A stretch of DNA of 56,521 bases from Bacillota bacterium (GCA_023391635.1 JAEWAQ010000044.1:1-56521), one strand, 5' to 3'. Counted from the first letter of the stretch, positions 33,271 through 42,072 are shown. Notes: generated from the sequence alone by a model not told the origin. Numbers and translations: made by a program.

Positions 33271-33618
33271 CTATTTGCCTAATTTTTTAGCGATATTACG
33301 GTTGAGTTGCTCGCGCCACTTGTCGCGATAAGACTTTGCCCCTTCTTCGCCGGCCAGCGCTGAACAGAAGCCTTTGATATCGTCTCCCAATACCTCTTGG
33401 ACGCTCTGACCGTCCGCCGCCGTTTCTTCGAGCAGGCCAAGCACACCGTCAAGAATCGGCATGAGGTTGCGACCGGTGAAATCCGAGTGCGACCAGAGAT
33501 TGGTTTTAATTTTTTCCCATGCCGCTTGATAGTCAGCCGGCAGCTTTTTGGCTCGCGCTTCGAAAGCTTTCAATTCCTTTGTCATGTCGCTGCCCGTGAT
33601 TTTCTCCCAAAAGTTCAT
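33271..33618 (-). CDS. DUF1048-family protein, copy 1
   Basis: This 115-residue helical protein belongs to the DUF1048 family, with KKLPADYQAAWEKIKTNLW, LEETAADGQSVQEVLGDD and GFCSALAGEEGAKSYRDKW. Its ATG overlaps the padR stop (ATGA). The adjacent copy probably arose by tandem duplication and the two may form a heterodimer; this is inferred from context only. Confidence 0.85.
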   Translation of the reverse strand: MNFWEKITGSDMTKELKAFEARAKKLPADYQAAWEKIKTNLWSHSDFTGRNLMPILDGVLGLLEETAADGQSVQEVLGDDIKGFCSALAGEEGAKSYRDKWREQLNRNIAKKLGK

Positions 33619-33950
33619 TGCCTTTCCTCCTTCAACTCATTCATTTTCGACGATACGAACTCCCATTTTTCCCAGAACTTCCGCAGCTCCTCGCGCCCCG
33701 CGTCGTTAAGCGCGAAAAACTTTCGCGGCGGACCCATATCGGAGGGCTTCTTGGTGATCTCCACCAGCTTATTCTTTTCAAGCCGGATCAGGATGGTGTA
33801 CACCGTTCCATCCACAACATCCGTGAAACCGAGGGCGTTCAGCCGCCGCGTGATTTCGTAGCCGTAGGTTTCTTTGCGGCTAATAATTTCAAGGACGCTG
33901 CCCTCAAGCACGCCTTTGAGCATTTCCGTCAGGTCTTCCAGCACAATCAC
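33615..33950 (-). CDS. PadR-family transcriptional regulator
   Basis: This 111-residue winged-helix repressor shows MLKGVLEGSVLEIISRKETYGYEITRRL-type helices in two parts (residues 10-37) and the wing region VDGTVYTILIRLEKNKLVE. A likely GTG start at 33950 is used; another GTG two codons later is possible. PadR repressors usually sense hydrophobic compounds and control adjacent efflux genes, matching the DUF1048/DrrAB genes downstream. A palindrome in its promoter suggests autoregulation. Confidence 0.88.
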   Translation of the reverse strand: MIVLEDLTEMLKGVLEGSVLEIISRKETYGYEITRRLNALGFTDVVDGTVYTILIRLEKNKLVEITKKPSDMGPPRKFFALNDAGREELRKFWEKWEFVSSKMNELKEERQ

Positions 33951-33994
33951 CTCTAACTATTCTGTATGACTTGTATTCGGTATTACTTACTACC

Positions 33995-34028
33995 ACTATA
34001 TAGTCGCACGTAGTAGTTGATTTGTCAA
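33995..34028 (-). promoter_or_regulatory. padR promoter with palindromic operator
   Basis: A perfect TTGACA (34023-34028, minus strand) is 18 bp from ACTATA (33999-34004), which lies inside the perfect 10-bp palindrome ACTATATAGT (33995-34004). ACTAC/GTAGT half-sites flank it. The arrangement fits PadR autorepression. Confidence 0.65.
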
Positions 34029-34055
34029 CTGTTCAAAGTCGCATTCCGAAAATAA

Positions 34056-34103
34056 AGAAGGCTGTCCTCACCGGTCGCTTCATGACCGATGGGGACAGCC
34101 CCG
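34056..34103 (-). terminator. Terminator of the FAD oxidoreductase gene
   Basis: GGCTGTCC and GGACAGCC form the outer stem and CATCGGTCA/TGACCGGTG the inner stem. On the minus strand it is followed by TTCTTTATTTT. Confidence 0.8.
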
Positions 34104-34126
34104 CTATCTCATACCGCGTTCTTGTG

Positions 34127-36040
34127 TTACTCGTACTTCACGCCCGCATACGCCGCCACGACGTCGCGAATAAGCATGAAGGCATCGCCGTTCGTCAATT
34201 TCGCCCGATCCTTCACCTGCGACAGCGTCTCTTCCGACACCCAGCCCTTCGCCTGAAGCTCCGCCAACGCCCCGTCCAGCTTCGTATCCAGCCCGGCGGA
34301 CTGCGTGATCGTATACGCGGCCTGATCCAGCGAGAGCGGCGTCTTCGCGGGGTCCGCGAGCCCGGCGAACGCGTCGACCGGGTTACCTTTGAACGGCTCC
34401 GGATATACCCGCTTCACGCCAGCCATATTGTAGCCGAACCGCTGGGCATTGGACTCGCCGTCCAGTTCGAACGATTTATTGTCGTAGCCCCCGTAGGTGA
34501 GCGACATACTGGCTGCCGCCTGCAGTCCCGGATATGATGGATGCTTCGCGTAATCCGGCGTCTTGATCTCCGGTATCTCCAGGTCCATGCCTTGCGCCGT
34601 CAAACGGGCTCGCAGCTCCTCGATATCCGCCTTCGAACGCGACAGTTCCCGGAGGCTGACGCCCTTCTCGATCGACAGCTTGACCGCGGCGCCTGCCGCC
34701 TCGCCCGTCGCCATGCCGAGCGGGATCACGCGCGCGCTCCCGTGCGGCAGCGAGTCGAAGCTGGCTGCCCGCCCAACCACCAGCATGCCGTCTACCTGCT
34801 GCGGCACGAGCGTGCGGAACGGCACGCCGTACGCTTGCGGCTTCATCGCGACCGCACCGGACTCATATTGACCGGGCCCCGTACTCTGAATATCGACTTC
34901 GTAGGAACCGTATGCGATCGCATCCCAATGGTCGCGATTCTCGAGCAGGTCGACCATGCTGAGCCGATATTCTCCCTGGATATGCCGCGATTCGCGGACG
35001 TACAGCTCCGGTGCCGTTCCGGCCAGCTCCAGATCGCTGAATTCCGGGAACGTCCGCTTCAAATAATCGACGATCCGGGGCGCCTCCGCCTTGCCGGCTT
35101 CCATTCCCTCTTGCACGGACTGCGGATCGAGCGGGTTGACGCCATAGACGTGCATCGCGTTGATCAGGATCGTGCCATCGTTCTGCCTGCCGATATTGAG
35201 TCCGCGCATCTTCACTTTGTCCGGATTGCTGGACGGGTAGTCCTTGGCCGACGTGAAGCCGGATACGCTCATCTTGTCGAAGCCGCCCGTCGCCTGGGTG
35301 CGGAACGAATCCCACACCTCTTGCGTCACACCGCTCAATTTGAACACGAGCGTCACCGCCATGCGCTTGTCCGGCTCCCCGATATCTTCCCGCCCGAACG
35401 TGAATGGAACGCCTGCGGCAGCAGCCATGTCCGCATCCTGGGTCGCGTCTATCAGCGCCTTCGCCTTGATCTCGGCACTCGTTCCGTCTTCCTTCTCCAC
35501 GCGCAAACCCGTCACGAGCGATCCGCTCAGCATCGGCTCCATCTTGCGCACCTTGAGCAGAACATCGATATTCGGTTCATCCGCCACCATTCGATTGAAC
35601 ACATTAGCCGCGGTGTTCACGTCGAACGATGTGCCTTCGATCTGGTCGTACCATTCCTGAAACAACCCTTTGTCCAGGAACGTCAATTTTCCGCCGATCG
35701 GCTGCTTGGGCGACTTGTTCAAATCCAGCGAATTCAGCCAACCAATCGTCATCAGACCGCCAAGCACCTCGCGGTTCTTACCGTCGACAAGCAGCACCTT
35801 GAGCCCATTCCGCGCAGCCGACACGGCGGCCATAACGCCTTCCGGGTCCGTGCCTGCCACGATGACATCATATTCTTCCTGCGTCTGATCTACCGTAGGT
35901 ACGGGCTGCAATTCCTGGCGAACGTCCTGATTGGAAGTATCCCGGCTTTGTTGCCACATGCGGTAAGCATATAGACTGCCGGCCAATAGCACTGCTATAA
36001 GAATGACGACGAACGTTTTCTGCCTTGACCAAGCCTTCAT
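34127..36040 (-). CDS. Membrane-anchored FAD-dependent oxidoreductase (FAD_oxidored family)
   Basis: The 637-residue protein starts MKAWSRQKTF with one N-terminal membrane segment (about 8-27), so the catalytic part is outside the cell or at the membrane. The FAD-binding motif is a variant (VIVAGTDPEGVMAAVSAA instead of GGGxxG), followed by LGGLMTIGWLN, ALIDATQDADMAAAAG and MLVVGRAASFDS, typical of the PF12831-type oxidoreductases. The final ~70 residues form a separate helical domain. The start follows AGGAG; an upstream in-frame ATG lacks one. The substrate is unknown. Confidence 0.85.
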   Translation of the reverse strand: MKAWSRQKTFVVILIAVLLAGSLYAYRMWQQSRDTSNQDVRQELQPVPTVDQTQEEYDVIVAGTDPEGVMAAVSAARNGLKVLLVDGKNREVLGGLMTIGWLNSLDLNKSPKQPIGGKLTFLDKGLFQEWYDQIEGTSFDVNTAANVFNRMVADEPNIDVLLKVRKMEPMLSGSLVTGLRVEKEDGTSAEIKAKALIDATQDADMAAAAGVPFTFGREDIGEPDKRMAVTLVFKLSGVTQEVWDSFRTQATGGFDKMSVSGFTSAKDYPSSNPDKVKMRGLNIGRQNDGTILINAMHVYGVNPLDPQSVQEGMEAGKAEAPRIVDYLKRTFPEFSDLELAGTAPELYVRESRHIQGEYRLSMVDLLENRDHWDAIAYGSYEVDIQSTGPGQYESGAVAMKPQAYGVPFRTLVPQQVDGMLVVGRAASFDSLPHGSARVIPLGMATGEAAGAAVKLSIEKGVSLRELSRSKADIEELRARLTAQGMDLEIPEIKTPDYAKHPSYPGLQAAASMSLTYGGYDNKSFELDGESNAQRFGYNMAGVKRVYPEPFKGNPVDAFAGLADPAKTPLSLDQAAYTITQSAGLDTKLDGALAELQAKGWVSEETLSQVKDRAKLTNGDAFMLIRDVVAAYAGVKYE

Positions 36041-36131
36041 GAAACCATCGCAACTCCTGTCCAGAACAAACGGCACCGCCGTCTTTCATCATATTTTCAC
36101 CGTGATGCGTCATGCACCCGAGAGCATTCCG

Positions 36132-36605
36132 CTACAAGTCGCGAAGCGGATTGCCGCCTACCCGAGCATGCGCGGGCACGTCCTTGTGAACAACTGCGCC
36201 AGCTGCGACGACAGCATGATCTCCGATCGTCACGCCCGGCAGCACCGTTACGTTCGCGCCGATCATGACGTTCGAGCCGATATGGATGTTGCCCAGCCGG
36301 TATTCATCGATCAAATATTCGTGCGTGAGCAGCGTCGAATTGTACCCGATAATGGAATTGTCGCCGATCGTGATCCGCTCCGGAAAGAACACATCGACCA
36401 TCACCATCAGCGCAAAGGCGGTTCGCTTGCCTACTTTCATGCCGAGTACGCGGCGGTAAATCCAGTTCTTCACCGGCAAACTCGGGCAATACCGCGCGAT
36501 CTGAATGGCGATGAAATTACGCACGGCCTTCCAGCGCGACACAGTCCGATATACTTGCCATAGAGAGTTGTCGCCTTCCACCGGATACCGCTCCACGTTT
36601 CTCAA
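36132..36605 (-). CDS. Hexapeptide-repeat acyltransferase (LbH family)
   Basis: The 157-residue left-handed beta-helix acyltransferase has hexapeptide turns visible in ITIGDNSIIGYNSTLLTHEY and in IHIGSNVMIGANVTVLPGV, with the terminal GAVVHKDVPAHARVGGNP. The likely start is a TTG at 36605 that overlaps the ppaX stop (TTGA), preceded by AGGGGTG, giving [M]RNVERYPVEG; an ATG at 36629 would overlap ppaX by 28 bases. It probably acetylates a cell-envelope sugar or small molecule; the acceptor is unknown. Confidence 0.85.
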   Translation of the reverse strand: MRNVERYPVEGDNSLWQVYRTVSRWKAVRNFIAIQIARYCPSLPVKNWIYRRVLGMKVGKRTAFALMVMVDVFFPERITIGDNSIIGYNSTLLTHEYLIDEYRLGNIHIGSNVMIGANVTVLPGVTIGDHAVVAAGAVVHKDVPAHARVGGNPLRDL

Positions 36606-37264
36606 TCGACCGCACCCCTGATTCCGCATAGGGTCAATAGCTGATCCATCGATGCCAGCACATGTGCCGCGCCCGCTTGCCGCAGTACGGCTTCTCCCTT
36701 CAGCGACCAGGCGACGCCGACCGGAACCGCGCCGGCACGCAGCGCCGACTCCATATCGACGGCGCTGTCTCCGACCATGCAGGCGTGCATCGCCTCCACT
36801 TCCATGGCCGCCAGCGCTTTCAGGACCGGCTCCGGATGCGGCTTTGCATGCTCGACGTCATCGAGCGTAATGACGACATCCATATGATCGTACAATCCGA
36901 ACATGCGCAGAGCTCGCTCCGTCGACCGCCGCGCCTTCGTCGTCACGACGCCAAGCTTGATGCCATGCCGCCGCAGTTGTCCAGCCGTATCCGCGACCCC
37001 CGGGAACAACGATACCATCTCATCATGCATCCGGTCGTTATATGCCCGATACGCTGCATGATACGCCGAGATATCCTCCTGACCGGAGAACGTTCGCAGC
37101 TGATCCACCAGCGTCTGTCCCATATGGGGAATGATCTGCTCGCGGTCGAAATCTTCCGACACCGCCCCTTGCAGCGAATGCAGGAAAGATTGAATGATCA
37201 ACTCGTTCGTATCCAGGATCGTCCCGTCCAGATCGAACAGGACCGCCTTCACCTCATTGCCCAT
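36602..37264 (-). CDS. ppaX: Pyrophosphatase PpaX (HAD superfamily)
   Basis: In Bacillus PpaX hydrolyses the pyrophosphate formed when HprK/P dephosphorylates Ser46-P-HPr by phosphorolysis, which fits the location near hprK. The 220 residues have the HAD nucleophile motif FDLDGTILDTN at 10-20, VVTTKARRS as motif II and MVGDSAVDMESA as the metal motif. The start at MGNEVKAV overlaps the end of lgt by 11 bases. Confidence 0.9.
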   Translation of the reverse strand: MGNEVKAVLFDLDGTILDTNELIIQSFLHSLQGAVSEDFDREQIIPHMGQTLVDQLRTFSGQEDISAYHAAYRAYNDRMHDEMVSLFPGVADTAGQLRRHGIKLGVVTTKARRSTERALRMFGLYDHMDVVITLDDVEHAKPHPEPVLKALAAMEVEAMHACMVGDSAVDMESALRAGAVPVGVAWSLKGEAVLRQAGAAHVLASMDQLLTLCGIRGAVD

Positions 37265-38429
37265 GCTTGCCGTTATCCCCATTCTCCGTTGCTGTGCCTT
37301 CCCCGCGAACCGCAGGCTCCGTCGGTGCGTCCTCCTGCTTGTCCTCGCCAATCTCTACCCTATCCGCCACGTCCGACGATTCCGGGGTCTCTGACGTTTC
37401 CGGCAACTTCTCCGCCGATCGTTCGTCACGATCGACCGCATCCGTCGCCGATTCTTCCGCCACGGCAGCCGTATCAGCCGCGACAGCTCCCGCTTCCGCG
37501 GCGACCGCATCGGCCGGCCCCACTCGCCGCGCGAGCGGGTCGTTATACCGCCCTAGCCCGGTTCCCGTTGCTCTGCGGACGATCACAAACACAATACCGA
37601 CGACGACGATCAATAGCGCGAGCAGTTGCGAAGTCCTGATATTCCCGTAGGCGGGATCCAAGTACCCTTCTTCGAACACGGCCGTCATCGGCGACCACAG
37701 CCCGTGAATCAACGACGCCAGCCAGTCGGGACCTTGGAACGCCAAACTGTCGGTACGCAGCGCCTCGATGAAGAAGCGACCGACGGAGTACCAGATGATG
37801 TAGAACAAGAACAATTCCAAGGTTCGCAAAAAGTTGAAGCGCCGGATGATGAAGATGATGATCAACCCAACCAGGCTCCACAACGATTCGTAGAGGAAGG
37901 TTGGATGACGGTAAATGCCTCCGATATACATCTGATCCACAATAAAATTCGGCAGATGCAGCGTGTTCCGCAGAAAATCCTCGTTCGTCGGCCCGCCGTA
38001 CGCTTCCTGGTTCATGAAATTGCCCCAGCGGCCGATCATCTGTCCGACCAGCAGGGAAGGTGCGCATATGTCGACGATCCGGATGAATGGGTACCCTTTG
38101 GCCTTTGCATAGATGAATCCGCAGATCAGCGCGCCGATTAAAGCACCATATATCGCAATACCGCCATTCCAGATCTGCACGATCTCGCCCGGGTGGTCGA
38201 GGTAGTAGTCCCACTTGAAGGCTACATAATAGATACGCGCGCAAATAATGGCCGACGGCACTCCGTACAGCAAGAGGTCCAGAAAGAAATCCGGCGTAAT
38301 GCCGAACCGCTTCCCTTCCTGTATGGCCAGCATCAGGCCGGCGAGCGCACCGAGACCCAGGATGATCCCGTACCAATGAACCGTCAGCGGCCCAAGCGTA
38401 AAAGCAATCGGATCCAAACTCAACAACAT
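37254..38429 (-). CDS. lgt: Prolipoprotein diacylglyceryl transferase with long acidic tail
   Basis: This membrane enzyme attaches diacylglycerol to the lipobox cysteine of prolipoproteins, including the binding lipoproteins encoded in this window. The first ~295 residues are a standard Lgt with seven membrane segments, the VHWYGIILGLG start and the signature GRWGNFMNQEAYGG. About 95 further residues form a cytoplasmic or external Ala/Glu/Asp/Thr-rich, low-complexity tail with no recognisable fold. GGAGG precedes the ATG. The tail overlaps the ppaX start by 11 bases. Confidence 0.95.
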   Translation of the reverse strand: MLLSLDPIAFTLGPLTVHWYGIILGLGALAGLMLAIQEGKRFGITPDFFLDLLLYGVPSAIICARIYYVAFKWDYYLDHPGEIVQIWNGGIAIYGALIGALICGFIYAKAKGYPFIRIVDICAPSLLVGQMIGRWGNFMNQEAYGGPTNEDFLRNTLHLPNFIVDQMYIGGIYRHPTFLYESLWSLVGLIIIFIIRRFNFLRTLELFLFYIIWYSVGRFFIEALRTDSLAFQGPDWLASLIHGLWSPMTAVFEEGYLDPAYGNIRTSQLLALLIVVVGIVFVIVRRATGTGLGRYNDPLARRVGPADAVAAEAGAVAADTAAVAEESATDAVDRDERSAEKLPETSETPESSDVADRVEIGEDKQEDAPTEPAVRGEGTATENGDNGKHGQ

Positions 38430-38474
38430 CGTGGTCCTCCGTCCCGCCGTATCGCCACTACAATCTCAGCTGAG

Positions 38475-39407
38475 TTATTCGTAATCGTCGTCTGTGATGG
38501 CTTCGGTCAATTTGTTCGTAAACTGCAGCGCAGCGTTGAAGCCCATGCGCTTCAGCCGGAAATTCATGGCGGCGACTTCGAGGATGACCGCCAGGTTGCG
38601 GCCCGGGCGCACCGGCACCGTAAGCAGCGGAACTTCCGTTTCAATAATCTGCGTCGTCTCTTCATCCAGCCCCAGTCGGTCATACTGCTTGGCCTGGTCC
38701 CAATTTTCCAGCTTCACGACAAGACTGATGCTTTTCGTCGTACGCACTGCGCCGGCACCGAACAGCGTCATGACGTTCAGAATGCCGAGACCGCGTATTT
38801 CAAGCAAGTGCCTGATCAAGTCAGGCGCACTTCCGAACAGGAAATTGTCCGCTGTCTGACGAATCTCCACCGCGTCGTCTGCGACGAGCCGATGACCCCT
38901 TTTGACAAGTTCGAGCGCCGTCTCGCTCTTGCCGATGCCGCTCCCGCCCGTAATCAGCATGCCGACGCCGTATACGTCCACCAGTACGCCGTGAATCGTC
39001 GTGGAAGGTGCCAGACGCTTCTCCAGGAAGTTCGTAATCCGGCTGAGCAGGATCGTCGTGGCGATGCCGCTGCGCAGCACGGCGATATTCCGTTCGTTCG
39101 CGATGGCGATCAACTCGCTCGGCGGCTGCAGCCCTCTCGTAATAATGATGCAGGGCGTCTCGTCGCGACACAGCCGTTCCATCCGATCCTTCCGCATCTC
39201 GGCCGTCAACGTCTCCAGAAACGCCAACTCCGTGCGACCGAGAATCTGTGCGCGCTCAGCCGGATAATAATTGAAATAGCCCGCCATCTCAAGCCCGGGG
39301 CGATTCAAATCGTCCGTCTGAATCGATCGGCGCAGCCCATCCTCACCAGCTGCGATCTCCAGATGAAATTGCTGCACGAGTTCGGCGACTCTCACTTTTT
39401 TGGGCAT
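38475..39407 (-). CDS. hprK: HPr kinase/phosphorylase
   Basis: It phosphorylates HPr on Ser46 at high glycolytic flux and reverses the reaction with phosphate, controlling CcpA-dependent catabolite repression. The 310 residues start MPKKVRVAEL after AAAGGAG. Walker A GGSGIGKS is at 154-161, ADDAVEI follows, and the K/P signature region is LEIRGLGILNVMTLFG. The sole HPr-family gene in the window carries the matching Ser46. It is the first gene of the hprK-lgt-ppaX-acyltransferase series. Confidence 0.97.
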   Translation of the reverse strand: MPKKVRVAELVQQFHLEIAAGEDGLRRSIQTDDLNRPGLEMAGYFNYYPAERAQILGRTELAFLETLTAEMRKDRMERLCRDETPCIIITRGLQPPSELIAIANERNIAVLRSGIATTILLSRITNFLEKRLAPSTTIHGVLVDVYGVGMLITGGSGIGKSETALELVKRGHRLVADDAVEIRQTADNFLFGSAPDLIRHLLEIRGLGILNVMTLFGAGAVRTTKSISLVVKLENWDQAKQYDRLGLDEETTQIIETEVPLLTVPVRPGRNLAVILEVAAMNFRLKRMGFNAALQFTNKLTEAITDDDYE

Positions 39408-39470
39408 CGTACAGCTCCTTTCCTCATTCAAGCTTTATCGTATCGAAAATCGCCGGATTACGCAATGTTG

Positions 39471-39517
39471 GCATAATGAAAACCGTCCGGCCAAGGGCCG
39501 GACGGTTTTCATTATGC
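39471..39517. terminator. Bidirectional terminator with 22-bp perfect stem
   Basis: Positions 39471-39492 pair without mismatch with 39496-39517 around a 3-base loop. A- and T-rich ends (GAAAACC/GGTTTTC, ATAATG/CATTAT) let it work in both directions. It ends the msmX/ugpC transcript. Confidence 0.92.
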
Positions 39518-39526
39518 TTGCTTGAA

Positions 39527-40651
39527 TTATTCGGCTTCGAAGATGTTCAGTTCCGATTCCGGATCGAACACGTGAACTTTGTTCATGTCGAGCGCCAACT
39601 TCACGTTCTGGCCTTCTTGCAGGCCGGAGCGGCCGTCAACGCGGGCAATGACGTTGTCTTTGCCAAGACCGTTCAGATACAGGTACATTTCATGGCCGAG
39701 GTTCTCGGACACTTCGATGCTCGCATTGATGATGCTGTTCGGAGATGCTTCCAGGAACACCGGCTCTTCATGGATGTCTTCCGGACGAACGCCGAGGATG
39801 ACTTCCTTGCCGATGTAGCCTTTGCCCCGGAGAGCGCTGGCTTTGCCTTGCGGCACTTCCACGTTAACGCCGGTTGCGCGGAAGCGGACGGTGCCGCCTT
39901 CTTCCACGAGCTGACCGGTCAGCATGTTCATCGCAGGAGCGCCGATGAAGCCGGCTACGAACAGATTGACCGGATGATTGTACAGCACTTCCGGAGAAGC
40001 GGCCTGTTGAATGAATCCGTCCTTCATGACGACGATGCGGTCGCCCATCGTCATGGCTTCCGTCTGGTCGTGGGTAACGTAGATGCAAGTCGTCTCCAGA
40101 CGCTTCATCAACTTGGAGATGTTCGCGCGCATCTGCGTACGCAGCTTGGCGTCCAAGTTCGACAGCGGTTCGTCCATCAGGAACACTTGCGGTTCGCGGA
40201 CAATCGCGCGGCCCAAGGCTACGCGCTGGCGCTGACCGCCGGACAGTGCCTTCGGCTTGCGCTCGAGCAGGTGCTCGATTTCCAGCGTGCGAGCTGCTTC
40301 GCGTACGCGGCGGTCGATTTCATCCTTGCGGAATTTCCGCAGTTTCAGACCGAACGCCATGTTTTGATACACGTTCATATGCGGATAAAGAGCGTAAGAC
40401 TGGAACACCATCGCGATGTCGCGGTCTTTCGGAGCAACGTCGTTCACTACGCGGTCGCCGATGTACAGCTTGCCTTCGGAAATTTCCTCCAGGCCTGCGA
40501 TCATCCGGAGTGTCGTCGATTTGCCGCATCCGGAAGGACCGACCAGAACGAGGAATTCCTTATCCTGGATGTCGAGGTGGAAGTCCGATACGGAAGCAGT
40601 GTCCGAACCGGGATATTTTTTGAAAATGTGTTCCAAACGTACGCCTGCCAT
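39527..40651 (-). CDS. msmX: Sugar ABC importer ATP-binding protein (UgpC/MsmX type)
   Basis: This is a shared ATPase of carbohydrate ABC importers. The 374 residues have Walker A GPSGCGKST at 38-46, the signature LSGGQRQRVALGRAI, Walker B VFLMDEPLSNLDAKLR and a C-terminal MOI-like regulatory domain (about 240-374, GVRPEDIHEEPVF). In B. subtilis the orphan ATPase MsmX energises several importers lacking their own ATPase. Both importers in this window lack one, so this protein probably serves them. AGGGGG precedes the ATG, and a strong terminator follows. Confidence 0.92.
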   Translation of the reverse strand: MAGVRLEHIFKKYPGSDTASVSDFHLDIQDKEFLVLVGPSGCGKSTTLRMIAGLEEISEGKLYIGDRVVNDVAPKDRDIAMVFQSYALYPHMNVYQNMAFGLKLRKFRKDEIDRRVREAARTLEIEHLLERKPKALSGGQRQRVALGRAIVREPQVFLMDEPLSNLDAKLRTQMRANISKLMKRLETTCIYVTHDQTEAMTMGDRIVVMKDGFIQQAASPEVLYNHPVNLFVAGFIGAPAMNMLTGQLVEEGGTVRFRATGVNVEVPQGKASALRGKGYIGKEVILGVRPEDIHEEPVFLEASPNSIINASIEVSENLGHEMYLYLNGLGKDNVIARVDGRSGLQEGQNVKLALDMNKVHVFDPESELNIFEAE

Positions 40652-40739
40652 TGATATTTCCCCCTAACTCTCGTTTAAGGTACGATATCATCTTACCGCG
40701 CCCCGGGCTAATTGACTATGCACAAAGCGTACAAAAAAT

Positions 40740-41831
40740 TCATTTCCTTTTCGTGACTTTGTACAATAGCAACAGGATTCTCACGAGTACGGCGTCGTTG
40801 AAGGAGCGCACGTCAAGCCCCGTTTCTTGCTTGATTTTATCCAACCGGTACAGAAGCGTGTTGCGGTGGATGAACAGACGCTTCGCCGTCTCGCTGACGT
40901 TGCAATCCATGGAAAAGAAGGCATCCAGCGTCAGCAGAGTCTCCGAGTCTCCGAACAGATCGGGCCGGCCGATCATTTCCTCGACGAATCGGCTCCTCGC
41001 CGACTCCGGAATGCCGATCAGCAGCCGTTCCAGATGAACGAGCCAAGGCAAGTGAACCTGCATCCCGACATGGAATTTACGCCCGAGCTGGATCGTTTCC
41101 CGCAATATGCCTACGGTATGGACGACGCTTTCCACCGGATCGATCGGCTCGCCTACGGCGACATGGCATTCGCCGCCCCATTCGCCCGACACCATCTGAT
41201 GAAGACCCGAAGCGAGCGAACCGAGCACGGATTTGCCTTCGTTGCTGCTCAGCGCCTCATCTTCGGCAGCATCCGCTTCGGCAAGGAGGCGGTCCGGCGC
41301 CATAATAAGCCATTCGTGGTCGGGCAGAGGGATCAGCAGCGTGTCGTCGGCCATGAAAGAGCGGAGCGCCTTGTCCAAGTCCGCATACGACGGCTCCTTG
41401 CTCTCGCCCTGCTCCCGGATCAGCAGGAACGGGATCATCCCGTCGAACAACCGCAGCCTGAGCTCCATTCGTTCCGGAACGACCGAACGCCACTCGCCTG
41501 CGGACAGACATTGCCCGATCCATTCTCCCAATTGTCGCGCCTGCCGCTCCAACTCCGTCGCGCCCGCCGGCGCCCGGCCGCTTTTCTGCTGCAGCACCAA
41601 GCGCAGCAGCCCCAATTCCAGCGGCGTTAAGTCCTGGACAGACTCATACACATGAACGTCCGCCCCCGCCGTACGCGTCACAATCCACACACCGGCCTGC
41701 GTGTTCAACATGTCGCCGGCCTCCGGATATTTGCCACCGCCGGCCTGCACCCACTCTTCGGCCGTGCGCTTCCTTGCGACGACCTTCGGTCCCAGCAATT
41801 GCTCCAGTTGCTGCCACTTCGCTTGCTGCAT
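40740..41831 (-). CDS. PucR/CdaR-type transcriptional regulator
   Basis: The 363-residue protein has no catalytic motif. Its N-terminal two thirds look like a sensor region, and the C-terminus carries the PucR-type HTH (ETLLTLDAFFSMDCNVSETA, then KRLFIHRNTLLYRLDKIKQ, about 295-345). AAAGGGG precedes the ATG. It is directly upstream of the msmX-type ATPase gene on the same strand and may control it, or carbohydrate diacid-type metabolism as in E. coli CdaR; the target is not proven. Confidence 0.85.
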   Translation of the reverse strand: MQQAKWQQLEQLLGPKVVARKRTAEEWVQAGGGKYPEAGDMLNTQAGVWIVTRTAGADVHVYESVQDLTPLELGLLRLVLQQKSGRAPAGATELERQARQLGEWIGQCLSAGEWRSVVPERMELRLRLFDGMIPFLLIREQGESKEPSYADLDKALRSFMADDTLLIPLPDHEWLIMAPDRLLAEADAAEDEALSSNEGKSVLGSLASGLHQMVSGEWGGECHVAVGEPIDPVESVVHTVGILRETIQLGRKFHVGMQVHLPWLVHLERLLIGIPESARSRFVEEMIGRPDLFGDSETLLTLDAFFSMDCNVSETAKRLFIHRNTLLYRLDKIKQETGLDVRSFNDAVLVRILLLLYKVTKRK

Positions 41832-41871
41832 CGTTTTTCCCCTTTGTCCGGCCTCATCTTCATTTGCGTGT

Positions 41872-41880
41872 ATTGTACCA
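41872..41880 (-). promoter_or_regulatory. Extended -10 promoter of the PucR-type gene
   Basis: TGGTACAAT on the minus strand is an extended -10 element (TGnTACAAT) about 40 bases before the start. No good -35 is seen. The rest of the ~240-base gap holds a hairpin at 42016-42041. Confidence 0.55.
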
Positions 41881-42015
41881 TATTTCGCGGCAGACTATCA
41901 TTTCCCGGACTTCAAGTAGAAGTGGCAGAACGTTTCCTTCACGCAAATGGACGTCTTGATCTACGAAATTGACGCCACTTGCCTCGCGAATCGCGGCTAT
42001 CACGATTATCGTATT

Positions 42016-42041
42016 AAAACTGTCGTATGCCGCCCCGACAG
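42016..42041 (-). terminator. Weak terminator of the ten-gene operon
   Basis: CTGTCG and CGACAG form a 6-bp stem followed on the minus strand by TTTTAAT, about 32 bases after the last stop codon. Confidence 0.45.
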
Positions 42042-42072
42042 GCGCATTCGGCAGTTTCGTATGAACCCTATT

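Noticed and set aside
34541..35974. 477-residue open frame antisense to the FAD oxidoreductase
   Set aside because: Shadow of the real gene, with Arg/His-rich composition and no start signal.
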